From positions 25,186-89,185 of the forward strand of contig NZ_LWHM01000030.1 of assembly GCF_001642735.1 (NCBI RefSeq): a stretch of 64,000 nt of DNA, read 5' to 3'. Below are positions 35,877 through 44,996 of the stretch, one piece after another. The position numbers and the translations under genes were made by a program. The notes under the pieces are model-generated. The model had not been told where the DNA came from. It saw only the letters and a program-made list of their open reading frames with translations, and did not search any database. Source of the stretch: Pseudohongiella nitratireducens. GTDB lineage: Bacteria; Pseudomonadota; Gammaproteobacteria; Pseudomonadales; Pseudohongiellaceae. Every line of letters begins with the position of its first letter. The stretch's first letter is position 1.

Positions 35877-37193
35877 TTAATTCGCTGCGCTGCTCAAATC
35901 CCAGATCGGCAAGAACACCCCCAATGCCAGAATAAGCACCATACCGGCAATGACCATAATCAGCACAGGCTCTATCGCCTCACCCAACCGCTTTAAATCA
36001 TACTCTACTTCGGCGTCATAGAAATCAGCTACCTCCTCTAAAAGCTGATCTATTGTCCCGCTTTCTTCCCCTACGGCGATCATTTGCAAAACCAGCGGCG
36101 AAAACATCCCGGTATTTACCGCGGTATTGTAAAGGGTTTCACCCCGGGAAATGCCATCCCGCATCTTCAGGATGCGTTTGGCGATAAACCGGTTGTTCAC
36201 AGCACCAGCGACAATGCCCATACCGTGCACAATCGGCACACCAGCACGCAGCACCATGGAGAATGTGCGGGCAAATTTGGCCAGCGCCACGCGCTCCAGT
36301 ACATTACCGGCCAGTGGAATAAAGCGTTTTTTCTCATCCCAGATCATGCCGCCCTGGTCCGATTTCTTCCAGGCCTTAAAACCGATAAAGGCAGCCAAGC
36401 CGCCACCAATTAAAAACTGCCACCAATTGACCACAAAATCCGAGATACCGAGCAAGATTCGTGTTTCCAGCGGCAATTCGGAGCCAAAACGCGCAAACGT
36501 GTCAGAAAAAGCCGGAATCACAAAATAGGTAATGACGCCCAGAGCCACCATAATGGTCAGCATGACAAACGTCGGATAGCGAGTGGCACTTTTTACCTGC
36601 TTGGTGGTATTTTTCTCCAGGTTCAGATAATGCCCAATCTGCTCGAATGCCAGATCCAGTCGACCGGTGCTTTCACCGACATCAACCAGTGAGAGAAACA
36701 GGCTGGAAAACACCTTGGGGTGACTGGCCATTGCGGTAGACAGTGTCTGGCCAGATTCCAGGTTATGTTGAACGTCTTTCAGTATCTGCTGAAACGTCGG
36801 GTTGCGGTTGGATTTTTGCAGACCTGCCAATGCCCGATCCAGTGGCATACCCGCCTTGGTCAGGCTTTGCATTTGCCGGGCAAAGATGATCTTGTCGTCT
36901 ATGGTGATTTTGCGGCGTTTCATCACCTGGTTGAGCGCTTTGAAGGCATCCTCATTCCAGTCGATATCGCCAATCCCTGATTGCTTTTTACCCGATCTGC
37001 CTGCACCACCTTTTTTATTACTGTCCGCTTTGGCCTTGCGAGATTTACCCGGTCCGGAGGAAGGCTGGATATCGATAGGGGTTATCCCCTGCCCAAGCAA
37101 CTCATTGGCAGCCGCATCCAGCGACCCCGCTTCCACCACACCAGAAACCGATGCGCCCCGACTATTACGTGCTTTATAGCTGAAAAAAGCCAC
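35877..37193 (-). CDS. mshG: MSHA inner-membrane platform protein MshG
   Basis: A 438-residue GspF/PilC-family protein with two repeated cytoplasmic helical T2SSF domains (around residues 105-225 and 305-425) and three membrane helices (about 208-228, 250-275 and near the end, MVIAGMVLILALGVFLPIW). The N-terminus MAFFSYKARNSRG is the family signature. A Lys/Gly/Ser-rich linker (about 48-72) precedes the first domain. It is the rotor or platform that couples the MshE ATPase to pilin extraction. It begins 2 bp after mshE. Confidence 0.93.
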   Translation of the reverse strand: MAFFSYKARNSRGASVSGVVEAGSLDAAANELLGQGITPIDIQPSSGPGKSRKAKADSNKKGGAGRSGKKQSGIGDIDWNEDAFKALNQVMKRRKITIDDKIIFARQMQSLTKAGMPLDRALAGLQKSNRNPTFQQILKDVQHNLESGQTLSTAMASHPKVFSSLFLSLVDVGESTGRLDLAFEQIGHYLNLEKNTTKQVKSATRYPTFVMLTIMVALGVITYFVIPAFSDTFARFGSELPLETRILLGISDFVVNWWQFLIGGGLAAFIGFKAWKKSDQGGMIWDEKKRFIPLAGNVLERVALAKFARTFSMVLRAGVPIVHGMGIVAGAVNNRFIAKRILKMRDGISRGETLYNTAVNTGMFSPLVLQMIAVGEESGTIDQLLEEVADFYDAEVEYDLKRLGEAIEPVLIMVIAGMVLILALGVFLPIWDLSSAAN

Positions 37194-37195
37194 GT

Positions 37196-39097
37196 TTAAT
37201 CATCCTCCTTCCAGGGAATGATATGCTCGGATGGTGCGGTTTTTTCGGTATCTTCATTTGCAATCGGTGTACTTGGGCCCTCATTGCCGGGCTTGGGGTT
37301 TACCCCAGTCTCATCTGCTATTGACTCAGATTCAGTCACTTCCGTTGAGTCGGCAACGGTCGCTTCTGCATTGATGGTGGCATCGTCCGTTTCTTCTTCC
37401 ACCTGTTCAGCGACACGGAACACTTCTTCCAGGCTGGTCACACCCTGAATCGCTTCCTGCAAGGCACTGTATACCAGTGGCTGGTAGCCTTTGCTGCGCC
37501 TGGCCGCTTTGACAAATCCAGACGCGTCGGAGCGTCGCAGGGCATCTGCCATTTCATCGTTAATGATCAACAGCTCAAAAACACCGATACGACCACGATA
37601 TCCCGTATTATTACAGCGGTGACAACCTCCGGGTTGCTGCAGAGTCAGTGATTGCGTGACCGGGATACCAACAACATGCTGAATCCAGCTACGTTCGCGG
37701 GCATCCGGCTGATAATCAGAGCAGCAGTTATCGCAGAGGCGGCGCACTAGGCGCTGCGCCAGCACAGCCTTGATAGCCGTAGCCGCCAGGAACCCTTCGG
37801 CACCCATATCGACCAGGCGCATGGCACTGGATACCGCATCATTGGTGTGCAGAGTCGACAACACCATGTGACCGGTCATCGCTGCTCGCAGGGCGATTTC
37901 TGCAGTTTCCTGATCACGAATCTCACCCACCAGCAGGATATCCGGGTCCTGGCGCAAACAGGCCCGCAATACTCGAGCGAAATTGAGCCCGATCTTGGGG
38001 TTGATCTGAACCTGGTTGATTCGTTGCAGACGATATTCCACCGGGTCTTCAACGGTAATAATTTTCTTGCCGACTTCATTCAGCTCCTGCAGGGCACCAT
38101 AGAGCGTGGTGGTTTTACCAGAACCCGTTGGCCCTGTTACCAGAATCAAGCCATGAGGCTGATGGATCAGGCGACGAAACTGCATCAGCATGTCATCTGC
38201 CATACCGACATTATCCAGGTCAACCGCACCATCGGTCTGGTCCAGCAGACGCATCACCACCGATTCGCCATGCTCGACCGGCATGGTCGATAGACGCACA
38301 TCCAGTTTGCGCTCTTTCACTTTCAGGCTGAAGCGGCCATCCTGAGGCAGACGTTTCTCAGAGATATCCAGCCCGGACATCAACTTCAAACGCAGCACCA
38401 GTGCCGGAGCAACACGTCGCTCTTTTACGATCTGTTCCTGCAGTACCCCATCAATACGCTGGCGGATACGCAGCACCATCTCATCCGGTTCAATATGGAT
38501 ATCCGAAGCACGCACCTGTACGGCATCTTCAAACAGCGATTTCAGCAGCTTTACCACCGGTGCATCACTATCATCTGCCTGCGGCGCCAGATTAGCCAGG
38601 TCAAACTGACCTTCAGTCAGCTCTTCATCCAGTTCTTCGGCAAATCCGGCAATTTCATCGGTGCGGCGATACACAATATCAAGCGTGGCCAGTAACTCGC
38701 TTTCCCGAACCACAGCGATATCAACAGGCTGCTGCAGAATTTGCTCCAGGGCATCAGAGGCATAAATATCGGTTGGGTCGGCCATACCCACCAGTAACAT
38801 GCCGTCGCGCTCGGACAGAGCGATGGCACGAAAACGGCGGGCATGTGTTTCTGAGAGGCGCTGCACAGTAGCAGCATCGAAGCGATAACGGCGCAAATCA
38901 ACAAACGGGACATTCAATTGCTCAGACAGAAACTCCAGGAATTTATCTTCCTGGATGAATCCGAGATTGATCAACGTCCGACCCAGGCGCAAGCCAGTGG
39001 ATTTTTGCTTGGCCAGTGCCTGCTGGAGCTGATCTTCGGTGATCACATTATTACTGACCAGTAAGTCACCGATTCTGATTTTTTGTCTTACTGCCAT
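37196..39097 (-). CDS. mshE: MSHA assembly ATPase MshE, cyclic-di-GMP responsive
   Basis: A 633-residue GspE/PilB-family hexameric ATPase that powers pilus extension. The N-domain carries two consecutive 24-residue MshEN motifs of RLGxxL...G...L...Q form (residues 8-31 and 37-60), the c-di-GMP-binding element defined in Vibrio MshE. The motor domain has Walker A GPTGSGKTTT, an Asp box, Walker B DILLVGEIRD and a His box, followed by a four-cysteine zinc site (CDNCC and CHRCNNTG). Unusual is an acidic, Ser/Thr/Glu-rich tail of about 65 residues after the motor (about 568-633), absent from the typical MshE. Lies between mshN and mshG. Confidence 0.95.
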   Translation of the reverse strand: MAVRQKIRIGDLLVSNNVITEDQLQQALAKQKSTGLRLGRTLINLGFIQEDKFLEFLSEQLNVPFVDLRRYRFDAATVQRLSETHARRFRAIALSERDGMLLVGMADPTDIYASDALEQILQQPVDIAVVRESELLATLDIVYRRTDEIAGFAEELDEELTEGQFDLANLAPQADDSDAPVVKLLKSLFEDAVQVRASDIHIEPDEMVLRIRQRIDGVLQEQIVKERRVAPALVLRLKLMSGLDISEKRLPQDGRFSLKVKERKLDVRLSTMPVEHGESVVMRLLDQTDGAVDLDNVGMADDMLMQFRRLIHQPHGLILVTGPTGSGKTTTLYGALQELNEVGKKIITVEDPVEYRLQRINQVQINPKIGLNFARVLRACLRQDPDILLVGEIRDQETAEIALRAAMTGHMVLSTLHTNDAVSSAMRLVDMGAEGFLAATAIKAVLAQRLVRRLCDNCCSDYQPDARERSWIQHVVGIPVTQSLTLQQPGGCHRCNNTGYRGRIGVFELLIINDEMADALRRSDASGFVKAARRSKGYQPLVYSALQEAIQGVTSLEEVFRVAEQVEEETDDATINAEATVADSTEVTESESIADETGVNPKPGNEGPSTPIANEDTEKTAPSEHIIPWKEDD

Positions 39098-39126
39098 ATC
39101 ACTTCCACAAAAGAGTCCGGTATGTA

Positions 39127-40356
39127 TTATTGGGCTGGAGTGGGGGACGCCAGGCGACGTTCAATTTGCGCACGCAGATTTGCACTCAATCCAGGCTGTT
39201 GCAAGGCCTGCTGATAAACCTGTCTCGCTTCTGCCGCATTGCCAACACGTAAGTGAGCACTTCCCAGCCCATACAATAACGGCGCCGTATCAATGCGAGG
39301 GTCCGCCAGCCGCAATAGTGACTGGTAGGATTCAATCGCATCCGTATATTCCCCCCCAGCCAGTTGCGCCGTAGCCAGCAGGTTATGGTATTCAGGGTCA
39401 TTGGCCACAGAGGGGGGCGTCGCTGCCAACAAAGCTAATGCATCTGGTACTTCTGACTGTCCCAACAAAATTCGTGCCTTCACTTTTTTGTAACCCGGGT
39501 GCGCTGGCGAAATCTGCAGGCCCAACTCAGCTGCCTGTAAGGCGCGTTCAATCTCACCTTGCTGAATCAGCAATTTTGCCAGTGTTTCCCGCGACTGGTG
39601 TGCCTCGGGGTTTTCGTAGGCAAACCCGTCCAGCATTTGCAACGCTGTCAGTTGCTGACCTTGTGACCACAGCGTCAACGCATCTTGCACCTGCAAACGA
39701 TCACGCTCTGACAGAGGCATTTCACGTGACTGTCGCTCAATGACCGGCTCCGCTGCTGCAGGTTGCAGTGACTGAGATTCAGTCATCGGGGCCAGGTTGC
39801 CAGACGCAGTAGACTGCTGTGAACCAGAGTTGTCGCTGACTGTCTGTGTGCCAGACTGGGTATTACCTGTCCAGTCCACAGAGTTCCAGCCGCCTGCTGG
39901 CGATGCATCGTTTGGATTTGTTAACGCAGCACCAGCACGATTGGCTGCTTCCAGCTCTGCCAAACGAGCCTGCAATGCAGCAATGGTTGCAGCTTCATTA
40001 CCGGTATTACCGCTGCCTTCGGTCATTGCATTATTAGCAGAGCCAGATTGACTTTGCTGACCTGCCGAAGAAACGACATCATCTACCGCAGCACCTATCT
40101 CAGTACCACTACGCTCAGTACCACTACGCAAATCTGCCAACTGCCCCGAATTGCCCCTGTCACTGAGCAACACCCACAGTATGAACAAGATCACGACTAC
40201 AGCCACTGCACAGGTAATGATCAACGGCAGCTTTGACGATTCACTCCGACGTTGACGCTCTGATGCTGGCGTTAATTTTTTTGCAGCATTACCTTTGACT
40301 GGCACACCGCGGCGTCGAGCATCAAGGTCTTTCAGCATGTCATTAACCAGACTCAT
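39127..40356 (-). CDS. mshN: MSHA biogenesis protein MshN (TPR protein)
   Basis: A 409-residue bitopic membrane protein. A short cytoplasmic N-tail (MSLVNDMLKDLDARR, the family signature) leads to one membrane helix at about 43-63, a low-complexity Ser/Gln/Asn-rich periplasmic linker with a short coiled coil (about 70-210), and a TPR array from about 225 to the end (for example LLIQQGEIERALQAAELGLQ). TPR proteins of pilus systems help secretin assembly. The gene starts 6 bp after mshM. Confidence 0.9.
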   Translation of the reverse strand: MSLVNDMLKDLDARRRGVPVKGNAAKKLTPASERQRRSESSKLPLIITCAVAVVVILFILWVLLSDRGNSGQLADLRSGTERSGTEIGAAVDDVVSSAGQQSQSGSANNAMTEGSGNTGNEAATIAALQARLAELEAANRAGAALTNPNDASPAGGWNSVDWTGNTQSGTQTVSDNSGSQQSTASGNLAPMTESQSLQPAAAEPVIERQSREMPLSERDRLQVQDALTLWSQGQQLTALQMLDGFAYENPEAHQSRETLAKLLIQQGEIERALQAAELGLQISPAHPGYKKVKARILLGQSEVPDALALLAATPPSVANDPEYHNLLATAQLAGGEYTDAIESYQSLLRLADPRIDTAPLLYGLGSAHLRVGNAAEARQVYQQALQQPGLSANLRAQIERRLASPTPAQ

Positions 40357-40362
40357 AACGCA

Positions 40363-41283
40363 TCACCTCACGTAAAAGTTCAGCATATACAAGGCTATCA
40401 AAACCCCGACAACGCCCAGACCAATACCTGCAATTTGTACCGGGGACAGACTGCGCTTAACAGGCTCAACTCCCTCGGTATCTTCGATTGCCTTTTCAAT
40501 GTGTTCGCGGTCAACCTGGCGGTCGCCACGACCAAATGCCACCATCATGGCTTTGTGGCTAAGAATATTCACCAGCCGGGGAATGCCGTGACTGGCCGCA
40601 TGAAGATCATCCAGCGCACGTGTGGTAAAAACTGCTGCACCATTGTAGCCAGCCGTAGAGAGCCGGTGGCTCACATAACGTTCAATTCCTTCCCGGTCCA
40701 AAGACTCCAGGTGGTAGGAAAACGTAATACGCTGCAACAACTGACGCAGTGACGGCTGTGCCAGCATCTCATCCAGTTCAGGTTGGGCAAAAAGGATGAC
40801 CTGGAACAGTTTGGCTTGCTCGGTCTCCAGATTGGTCAGCAAACGCAGCGCTTCCAGCGTTTTCTCCGGCATGGCATGGGCTTCGTCAATAAACAGGACA
40901 ACCTGACGGCCTTCCGCCGAACGCTCCATCAACACCTGGGTAATCTGTTTTAACAGACTGTGATGGCCGATATCGTTATCAACCTGCAGCCCGAGCTCTT
41001 CGGCAAAGGCCAGAAACAATCCCTTGGGACTCAGCACCGGATTGGCAATATAGGCTGTAATATAAGTTTCTTTGTCTTCTTCGAGAGAATTAAGCACTTT
41101 CCGGCACAGCATGGTCTTGCCAGTACCCACTTCACCTACCACTTTGATGAAGCCTTCCATATTGGCAATAGAAACCATAAGCATATTGTAAGCCTTATGG
41201 TAACTGGCCATATTCAGGAAAAATTCAGTATTCGGTGTTAAAGAGAACGGCAGTTCCCGGATACCAAAGTGCTCAAGATACAT
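40363..41283 (-). CDS. mshM: MSHA AAA+ ATPase MshM (ExeA-like)
   Basis: A 306-residue AAA+ protein. N-terminal YLEHFGIRELPFSLTPN is the ExeA/MshM signature; Walker A is GEVGTGKTMLC and Walker B VLFIDEAHAMP, with sensor and lid regions to about 265. One C-terminal membrane helix (about 283-302) tethers it to the inner membrane. ExeA relatives remodel peptidoglycan to let the secretin assemble; MshM probably does the same for MshL, encoded next to it. Confidence 0.92.
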   Translation of the reverse strand: MYLEHFGIRELPFSLTPNTEFFLNMASYHKAYNMLMVSIANMEGFIKVVGEVGTGKTMLCRKVLNSLEEDKETYITAYIANPVLSPKGLFLAFAEELGLQVDNDIGHHSLLKQITQVLMERSAEGRQVVLFIDEAHAMPEKTLEALRLLTNLETEQAKLFQVILFAQPELDEMLAQPSLRQLLQRITFSYHLESLDREGIERYVSHRLSTAGYNGAAVFTTRALDDLHAASHGIPRLVNILSHKAMMVAFGRGDRQVDREHIEKAIEDTEGVEPVKRSLSPVQIAGIGLGVVGVLIALYMLNFYVR

Positions 41284-41305
41284 AATCGCTTCCCGATAAC
41301 CGCAC

Positions 41306-43195
41306 TCAGTCTGCGAATGGGTTAATTTCCCGTCTCAAGTTTTCCAGGCGTGTGGTTTTCTGTTGCAACATTTGCTGATCGCTTTCCATGTTGGCAATCA
41401 CCGGCCTTAGCAAAATAATAAACTCGCTCTTCACAGTGGTTCGACGGCGCTGATCAAATGCAGCACCGATCACAGGAATGTCATTGGCTACGGGAATACC
41501 GGCTGTGTTATCAACCGCCCGCTCATAGGCCAAACCACCGAGAATGACAATACGGCCGTTGCTTGCACTGATCACACTATCCAGTTCACGAACCGATGTT
41601 CGTGCCAGCGGCACCTGTTGCCCGTCAATGGATTTGTTCTGTTCATTGACAGTAGTAATGGTCGGATGCACATGCAGGGTGATCCTGCCCTCGGAACTGA
41701 TTTGCGGCGTGATGTCCATGGAAATACCGGAAAAGAACTGCTCCAGGTCATTTGCAGTGGACTCAGTAACAGAGTTACCTGTATTCACAACATTGGAACC
41801 AACGCTGGTCTGGAAATATTCCTGGTCGCCATCCTGAAATACTGCTTTCTGGTTATTCAGCACTTTCAGGCTGGGGCTGGACAACACCTGTGTCGTACCA
41901 CGGGATTCCAGAATACGAAACACTGCATCAAAGTCAGTAAAGTTGGTCACGATGGTCAAAGGGTTGGATATGCCATCAACGGCAGTCCCTTCATCACCGG
42001 CACTGAACTCTCCAGTCACTTCATTATTGGTGCCACTGGCACCACCCGGGCCAAACGTGTCGAAATCGATTGCCGACTGAAAGCCCTTGTTCAGCACCAC
42101 TTCCAGAAACTGCACTTGAATCGTCACTTCCCGGCTGAGGATATTTTGTGCAGTTTCAATATAATTCGCAACCTGATCCAGTTCAGCAGGGCTGGCCGTC
42201 ACCATCACCAGACCAACCTGCGGTTGGACCACAACACTGCGTCCGCTTTCATCAGATACATCAGCTGAAGCTTGAGGGCCTCCGCCCATTCTCCCGCCTA
42301 TGCCTCCAAGTAACCCCGAACCAAAATTATTAAAGTTCCCACCATTATTAGAACTTGATGAACTGGAACCACCCAATCCTACTATTGCCCTGAGCGTTGA
42401 AGTGATATCGGCCCAAAAGTCGGTAGTCGTTTGCGTGGTTACCTGGCCACTGCCACCACCACCACCGACTCCACCGCTCAGACCTCCCAGGCCACCGAGC
42501 CCCGAACCATTGAGACCTCCACCTAAACCACCTATACCGCCCAGACCACCTGAACCAAGGCCACCCAGACCACCCAGTCCTCCTGAACCCAGACCGCCTA
42601 TACCACCACCGAGGCCACCGCCCAAACCACCACTACCACCACCTGATGAGACTGAGGCACTTGAAGAACCGGTCCGGCTGACATTCAAATAATCAATTGT
42701 GAAAATTCGCGTTTCCAGCCCCGGTGGCTGTATGCGGAAAGTGTTGCCCTGGCGCGTGACGCTATAGCCGTAGGTTTCCTCAATAGCCGTCATGACCTCT
42801 GGAATCGTTACATTGGCCATATTAATGCTGATCTGCCCTTCCACTTCCGGGTTAACGACGACACCAAACTCGGTACCGGCCACCAGACTGTTAAAGAAGG
42901 TTCTGGCTTCCTGCTGGCTGGCAGCGACGTTGAAGCGCTCTTCGACAGGTTCAAACAGACCATCATCCAGCATCATGTCCGGCATCAGCTCTTCGAGCAT
43001 TTCCTCTTCAGGCGCCTCGACTTCTTCAGCCACATATTCTTCCGCGCCGGTTGCCAATACGGAAGTCATCGACTCAAGTACTTCCGTGTCCGGGGCCGTT
43101 CTTAACGCCTGACTCTGGCAGGCCACCAAACCACCAGCCAGCACCATGGCCAGCAAAGCACGCCGAGCGGATGTTTCAGTAAATTGCTTCTGCAT
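41306..43195 (-). CDS. mshL: MSHA outer-membrane secretin MshL
   Basis: A secretin lipoprotein of about 629 residues. The ATG at 43195 gives a lipoprotein signal with lipobox LVAC near residue 26 (the open frame reaches 43285, but those codons precede the signal). Order: acidic linker, an N0/STN-like domain, a very glycine-rich insertion (about 175-260) of GGLG repeats, an N1-type domain, and the secretin barrel (VPLARTSVRELDSVISASNGR, ILGGLAYE, then the C-terminal LRPVI block). It forms the outer-membrane pore through which the pilus exits. The glycine-rich stretch is far longer than in the secretins I know. Confidence 0.93.
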   Translation of the reverse strand: MQKQFTETSARRALLAMVLAGGLVACQSQALRTAPDTEVLESMTSVLATGAEEYVAEEVEAPEEEMLEELMPDMMLDDGLFEPVEERFNVAASQQEARTFFNSLVAGTEFGVVVNPEVEGQISINMANVTIPEVMTAIEETYGYSVTRQGNTFRIQPPGLETRIFTIDYLNVSRTGSSSASVSSGGGSGGLGGGLGGGIGGLGSGGLGGLGGLGSGGLGGIGGLGGGLNGSGLGGLGGLSGGVGGGGGSGQVTTQTTTDFWADITSTLRAIVGLGGSSSSSSNNGGNFNNFGSGLLGGIGGRMGGGPQASADVSDESGRSVVVQPQVGLVMVTASPAELDQVANYIETAQNILSREVTIQVQFLEVVLNKGFQSAIDFDTFGPGGASGTNNEVTGEFSAGDEGTAVDGISNPLTIVTNFTDFDAVFRILESRGTTQVLSSPSLKVLNNQKAVFQDGDQEYFQTSVGSNVVNTGNSVTESTANDLEQFFSGISMDITPQISSEGRITLHVHPTITTVNEQNKSIDGQQVPLARTSVRELDSVISASNGRIVILGGLAYERAVDNTAGIPVANDIPVIGAAFDQRRRTTVKSEFIILLRPVIANMESDQQMLQQKTTRLENLRREINPFAD

Positions 43196-43214
43196 CACGT
43201 CTGATCCTGGACTC

Positions 43215-43652
43215 TTAATCTGTATTTGCATTGCCGTCACCCTCACTGGCCGGTGTTCTGACCGGTGTTCTGACAGCACTACCAAATGTCGTCAGCACAT
43301 ATTCCTGACCCGATGCCGCCAGTACAACCTCGCCGGCCCGGATTTCCATAATTCGCATGCCTGACAGTTCATCACCTACGGTTAAGGGCTGATCATTGAT
43401 AACAGCCACTGGCGAACTGCCGCCGGCACGCACAAAATTGACCGTAAAATCACTGCGGTTGGGCAGCTCTGGCAAAACATCCAAAGCCGTTGTGTTGTTA
43501 CGATAAGCCGACACTGGCTGCATCGGGTCACGAAACATTTCTCCGTCAATTAAACGCTGCTCTCCCTGAGAGCGGTCTTGCGACTGACTATTGACAATAA
43601 CCGGGGCCAATGCAAAACACAGCAAAACGCTGAGGGTACGTATCTTAAACAC
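43215..43652 (-). CDS. mshK: MSHA biogenesis protein MshK (PilP-like)
   Basis: A 145-residue protein with an N-terminal signal segment (FKIRTLSVLLCFALAPVIVNS) and a small periplasmic domain ending GQEYVLTTFGSAVRTPVRTP. I choose the GTG at 43652, which has GGAGG 10 nt before it and overlaps the mshJ stop by 8 nt; longer upstream starts would sit deep in mshJ. By position and size it is the link between the inner-membrane MshI-J complex and the secretin, as PilP is in type IVa pili. Confidence 0.85.
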   Translation of the reverse strand: MFKIRTLSVLLCFALAPVIVNSQSQDRSQGEQRLIDGEMFRDPMQPVSAYRNNTTALDVLPELPNRSDFTVNFVRAGGSSPVAVINDQPLTVGDELSGMRIMEIRAGEVVLAASGQEYVLTTFGSAVRTPVRTPASEGDGNANTD

Positions 43653-44385
43653 CAACAAAACCCTCCTCAGTGCTGAGTGTGTGCAACTGCAAACGGATCC
43701 TGGCGTTGGGCCAGGTCTCCTGCTCAATCGTCAACTCATCCCAGAAGAAGCTGGCAGCAAATGACTCCACTCGCCCCAGGTATTCAATCAGGCTAAGAAA
43801 ATCACCCTGCAGCTCCAGCACCAGACTGTGCTGAAACACCTGTTGCCGGGTTTGATTCAGTGTCCCGCTGGCCTGGGCAGGTTCTGCCGCGTCACCCTGC
43901 CCTTCGGCCGTATCATTGGCTTCTGCGGCAGCTGATTGCTCAGCCATAGTATTACGCATGGGCATCGGCGCCAGGTTTTCCACGCGCACCAGTTCGATTC
44001 CACCTGTTTCCTGCAACATGGACGTCAACAGGCGCGTCATCGCCTGAGGCGTAACCAGGTTGCCGGCCAGCTCTGTCAGCAACCCGTCCAGGCGTTCCTG
44101 CTCTGCCATGGCGCGTTCAATACGTAAACGAACGGCCTGGTTCGGGTCATCAATAGCCGCCTGGCGAGCGACCTGTTCTCGCTGTTCCATAGAAACCAGA
44201 GAAGCGCGCGCCGTCATTAACTGGCGATTCAGCGCTGTGACTTGCGTGTTCTGTCCGGTCAATATGAACAGGTAGTACAGCCAGACCAGTACGCCGATAA
44301 CCGCTGCAGTAATTATCCATTTCTCTGAAACCGGCCGAGCATTAAAGGATGTGGCGGCTTGTTGCCAACGCGACTGTAAACTCAT
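43645..44385 (-). CDS. mshJ: MSHA biogenesis protein MshJ (PilO-like)
   Basis: A 246-residue bitopic inner-membrane protein: a 25-residue cytoplasmic tail, one membrane helix (IITAAVIGVLVWLYYLFI, about 25-43), a coiled coil (about 50-110) and a periplasmic ferredoxin-like domain. A 30-residue Ala/Glu/Gln-rich insert (about 148-180) is disordered. Acts with the PilN-like protein as part of the alignment complex. It overlaps the upstream gene by 4 nt. Confidence 0.88.
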   Translation of the reverse strand: MSLQSRWQQAATSFNARPVSEKWIITAAVIGVLVWLYYLFILTGQNTQVTALNRQLMTARASLVSMEQREQVARQAAIDDPNQAVRLRIERAMAEQERLDGLLTELAGNLVTPQAMTRLLTSMLQETGGIELVRVENLAPMPMRNTMAEQSAAAEANDTAEGQGDAAEPAQASGTLNQTRQQVFQHSLVLELQGDFLSLIEYLGRVESFAASFFWDELTIEQETWPNARIRLQLHTLSTEEGFVGV

Positions 44386-44996
44386 TCTGTCTCTGTCGCC
44401 TCCAGCGTAAATTCGTAAAACTCAGCCTGACTCTCGTTGCGCGTGCTGATCAAACGATCAAAATAACGCCCTGACAATGAGCTTTGCCCACCACTCAATC
44501 GCCCCACAAAATCCGGTAACATTGCCGGTCGCTGCACCACGCCGGAGATACTCACCGAATCCGCATCACCGAAAATCTGAATCTGGTTCAGCCACATACC
44601 TTCAAAAGATGAGCGTGACAGGTCCTTCAAATGCCCGGAATAGCCAGCCAGGTTACCCAGGTTGGTATTACGCATAAAATTATAAAGCTCGCGAGCACGA
44701 ACCACCTGATCTTCACGCAGCTCCATTTCCGCAACCAGCGCTTGATCGGTCGCCAAGGAAGCAACATCGCGCTCCACCTGCTCTGTAATCCGTGTCTGCT
44801 CTTGCAAAGCTGTATTGACATCCGCTATCTGGCTTTCCAGTGACTGGGCTCGAAACCACTGCACAGCACTGACCAGCAACATAACAACGACAATGCCTGC
44901 TACCGCTCTTGTTAGCCGGCTGAAATTAATCAGGTCGTTACGAGGTCGCAGTTCAGCGGTGTATAGGTTAATTTCCTGGTGGACGATATCGCTCAT
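44382..44996 (-). CDS. PilN-like MSHA protein (MshI2)
   Basis: A 204-residue bitopic protein. The conserved N-terminal cytoplasmic peptide HQEINLYTAELRP is the PilN-type segment that docks into PilM-like partners. One membrane helix (about 30-47), a coiled coil (about 48-100) and a small periplasmic domain with the SFEGMWLNQIQI strand follow. It overlaps mshI by 4 nt and mshJ by 4 nt. In Vibrio the PilM- and PilN-like parts are both described under mshI; here they are two genes. Confidence 0.85.
   Translation of the reverse strand: MSDIVHQEINLYTAELRPRNDLINFSRLTRAVAGIVVVMLLVSAVQWFRAQSLESQIADVNTALQEQTRITEQVERDVASLATDQALVAEMELREDQVVRARELYNFMRNTNLGNLAGYSGHLKDLSRSSFEGMWLNQIQIFGDADSVSISGVVQRPAMLPDFVGRLSGGQSSLSGRYFDRLISTRNESQAEFYEFTLEATETE

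Noticed and set aside
42300..42692. Proline-rich open frame on the plus strand
   Set aside because: It is the reverse reading of the glycine-rich part of mshL; the secretin frame is the one with flanking conserved domains.
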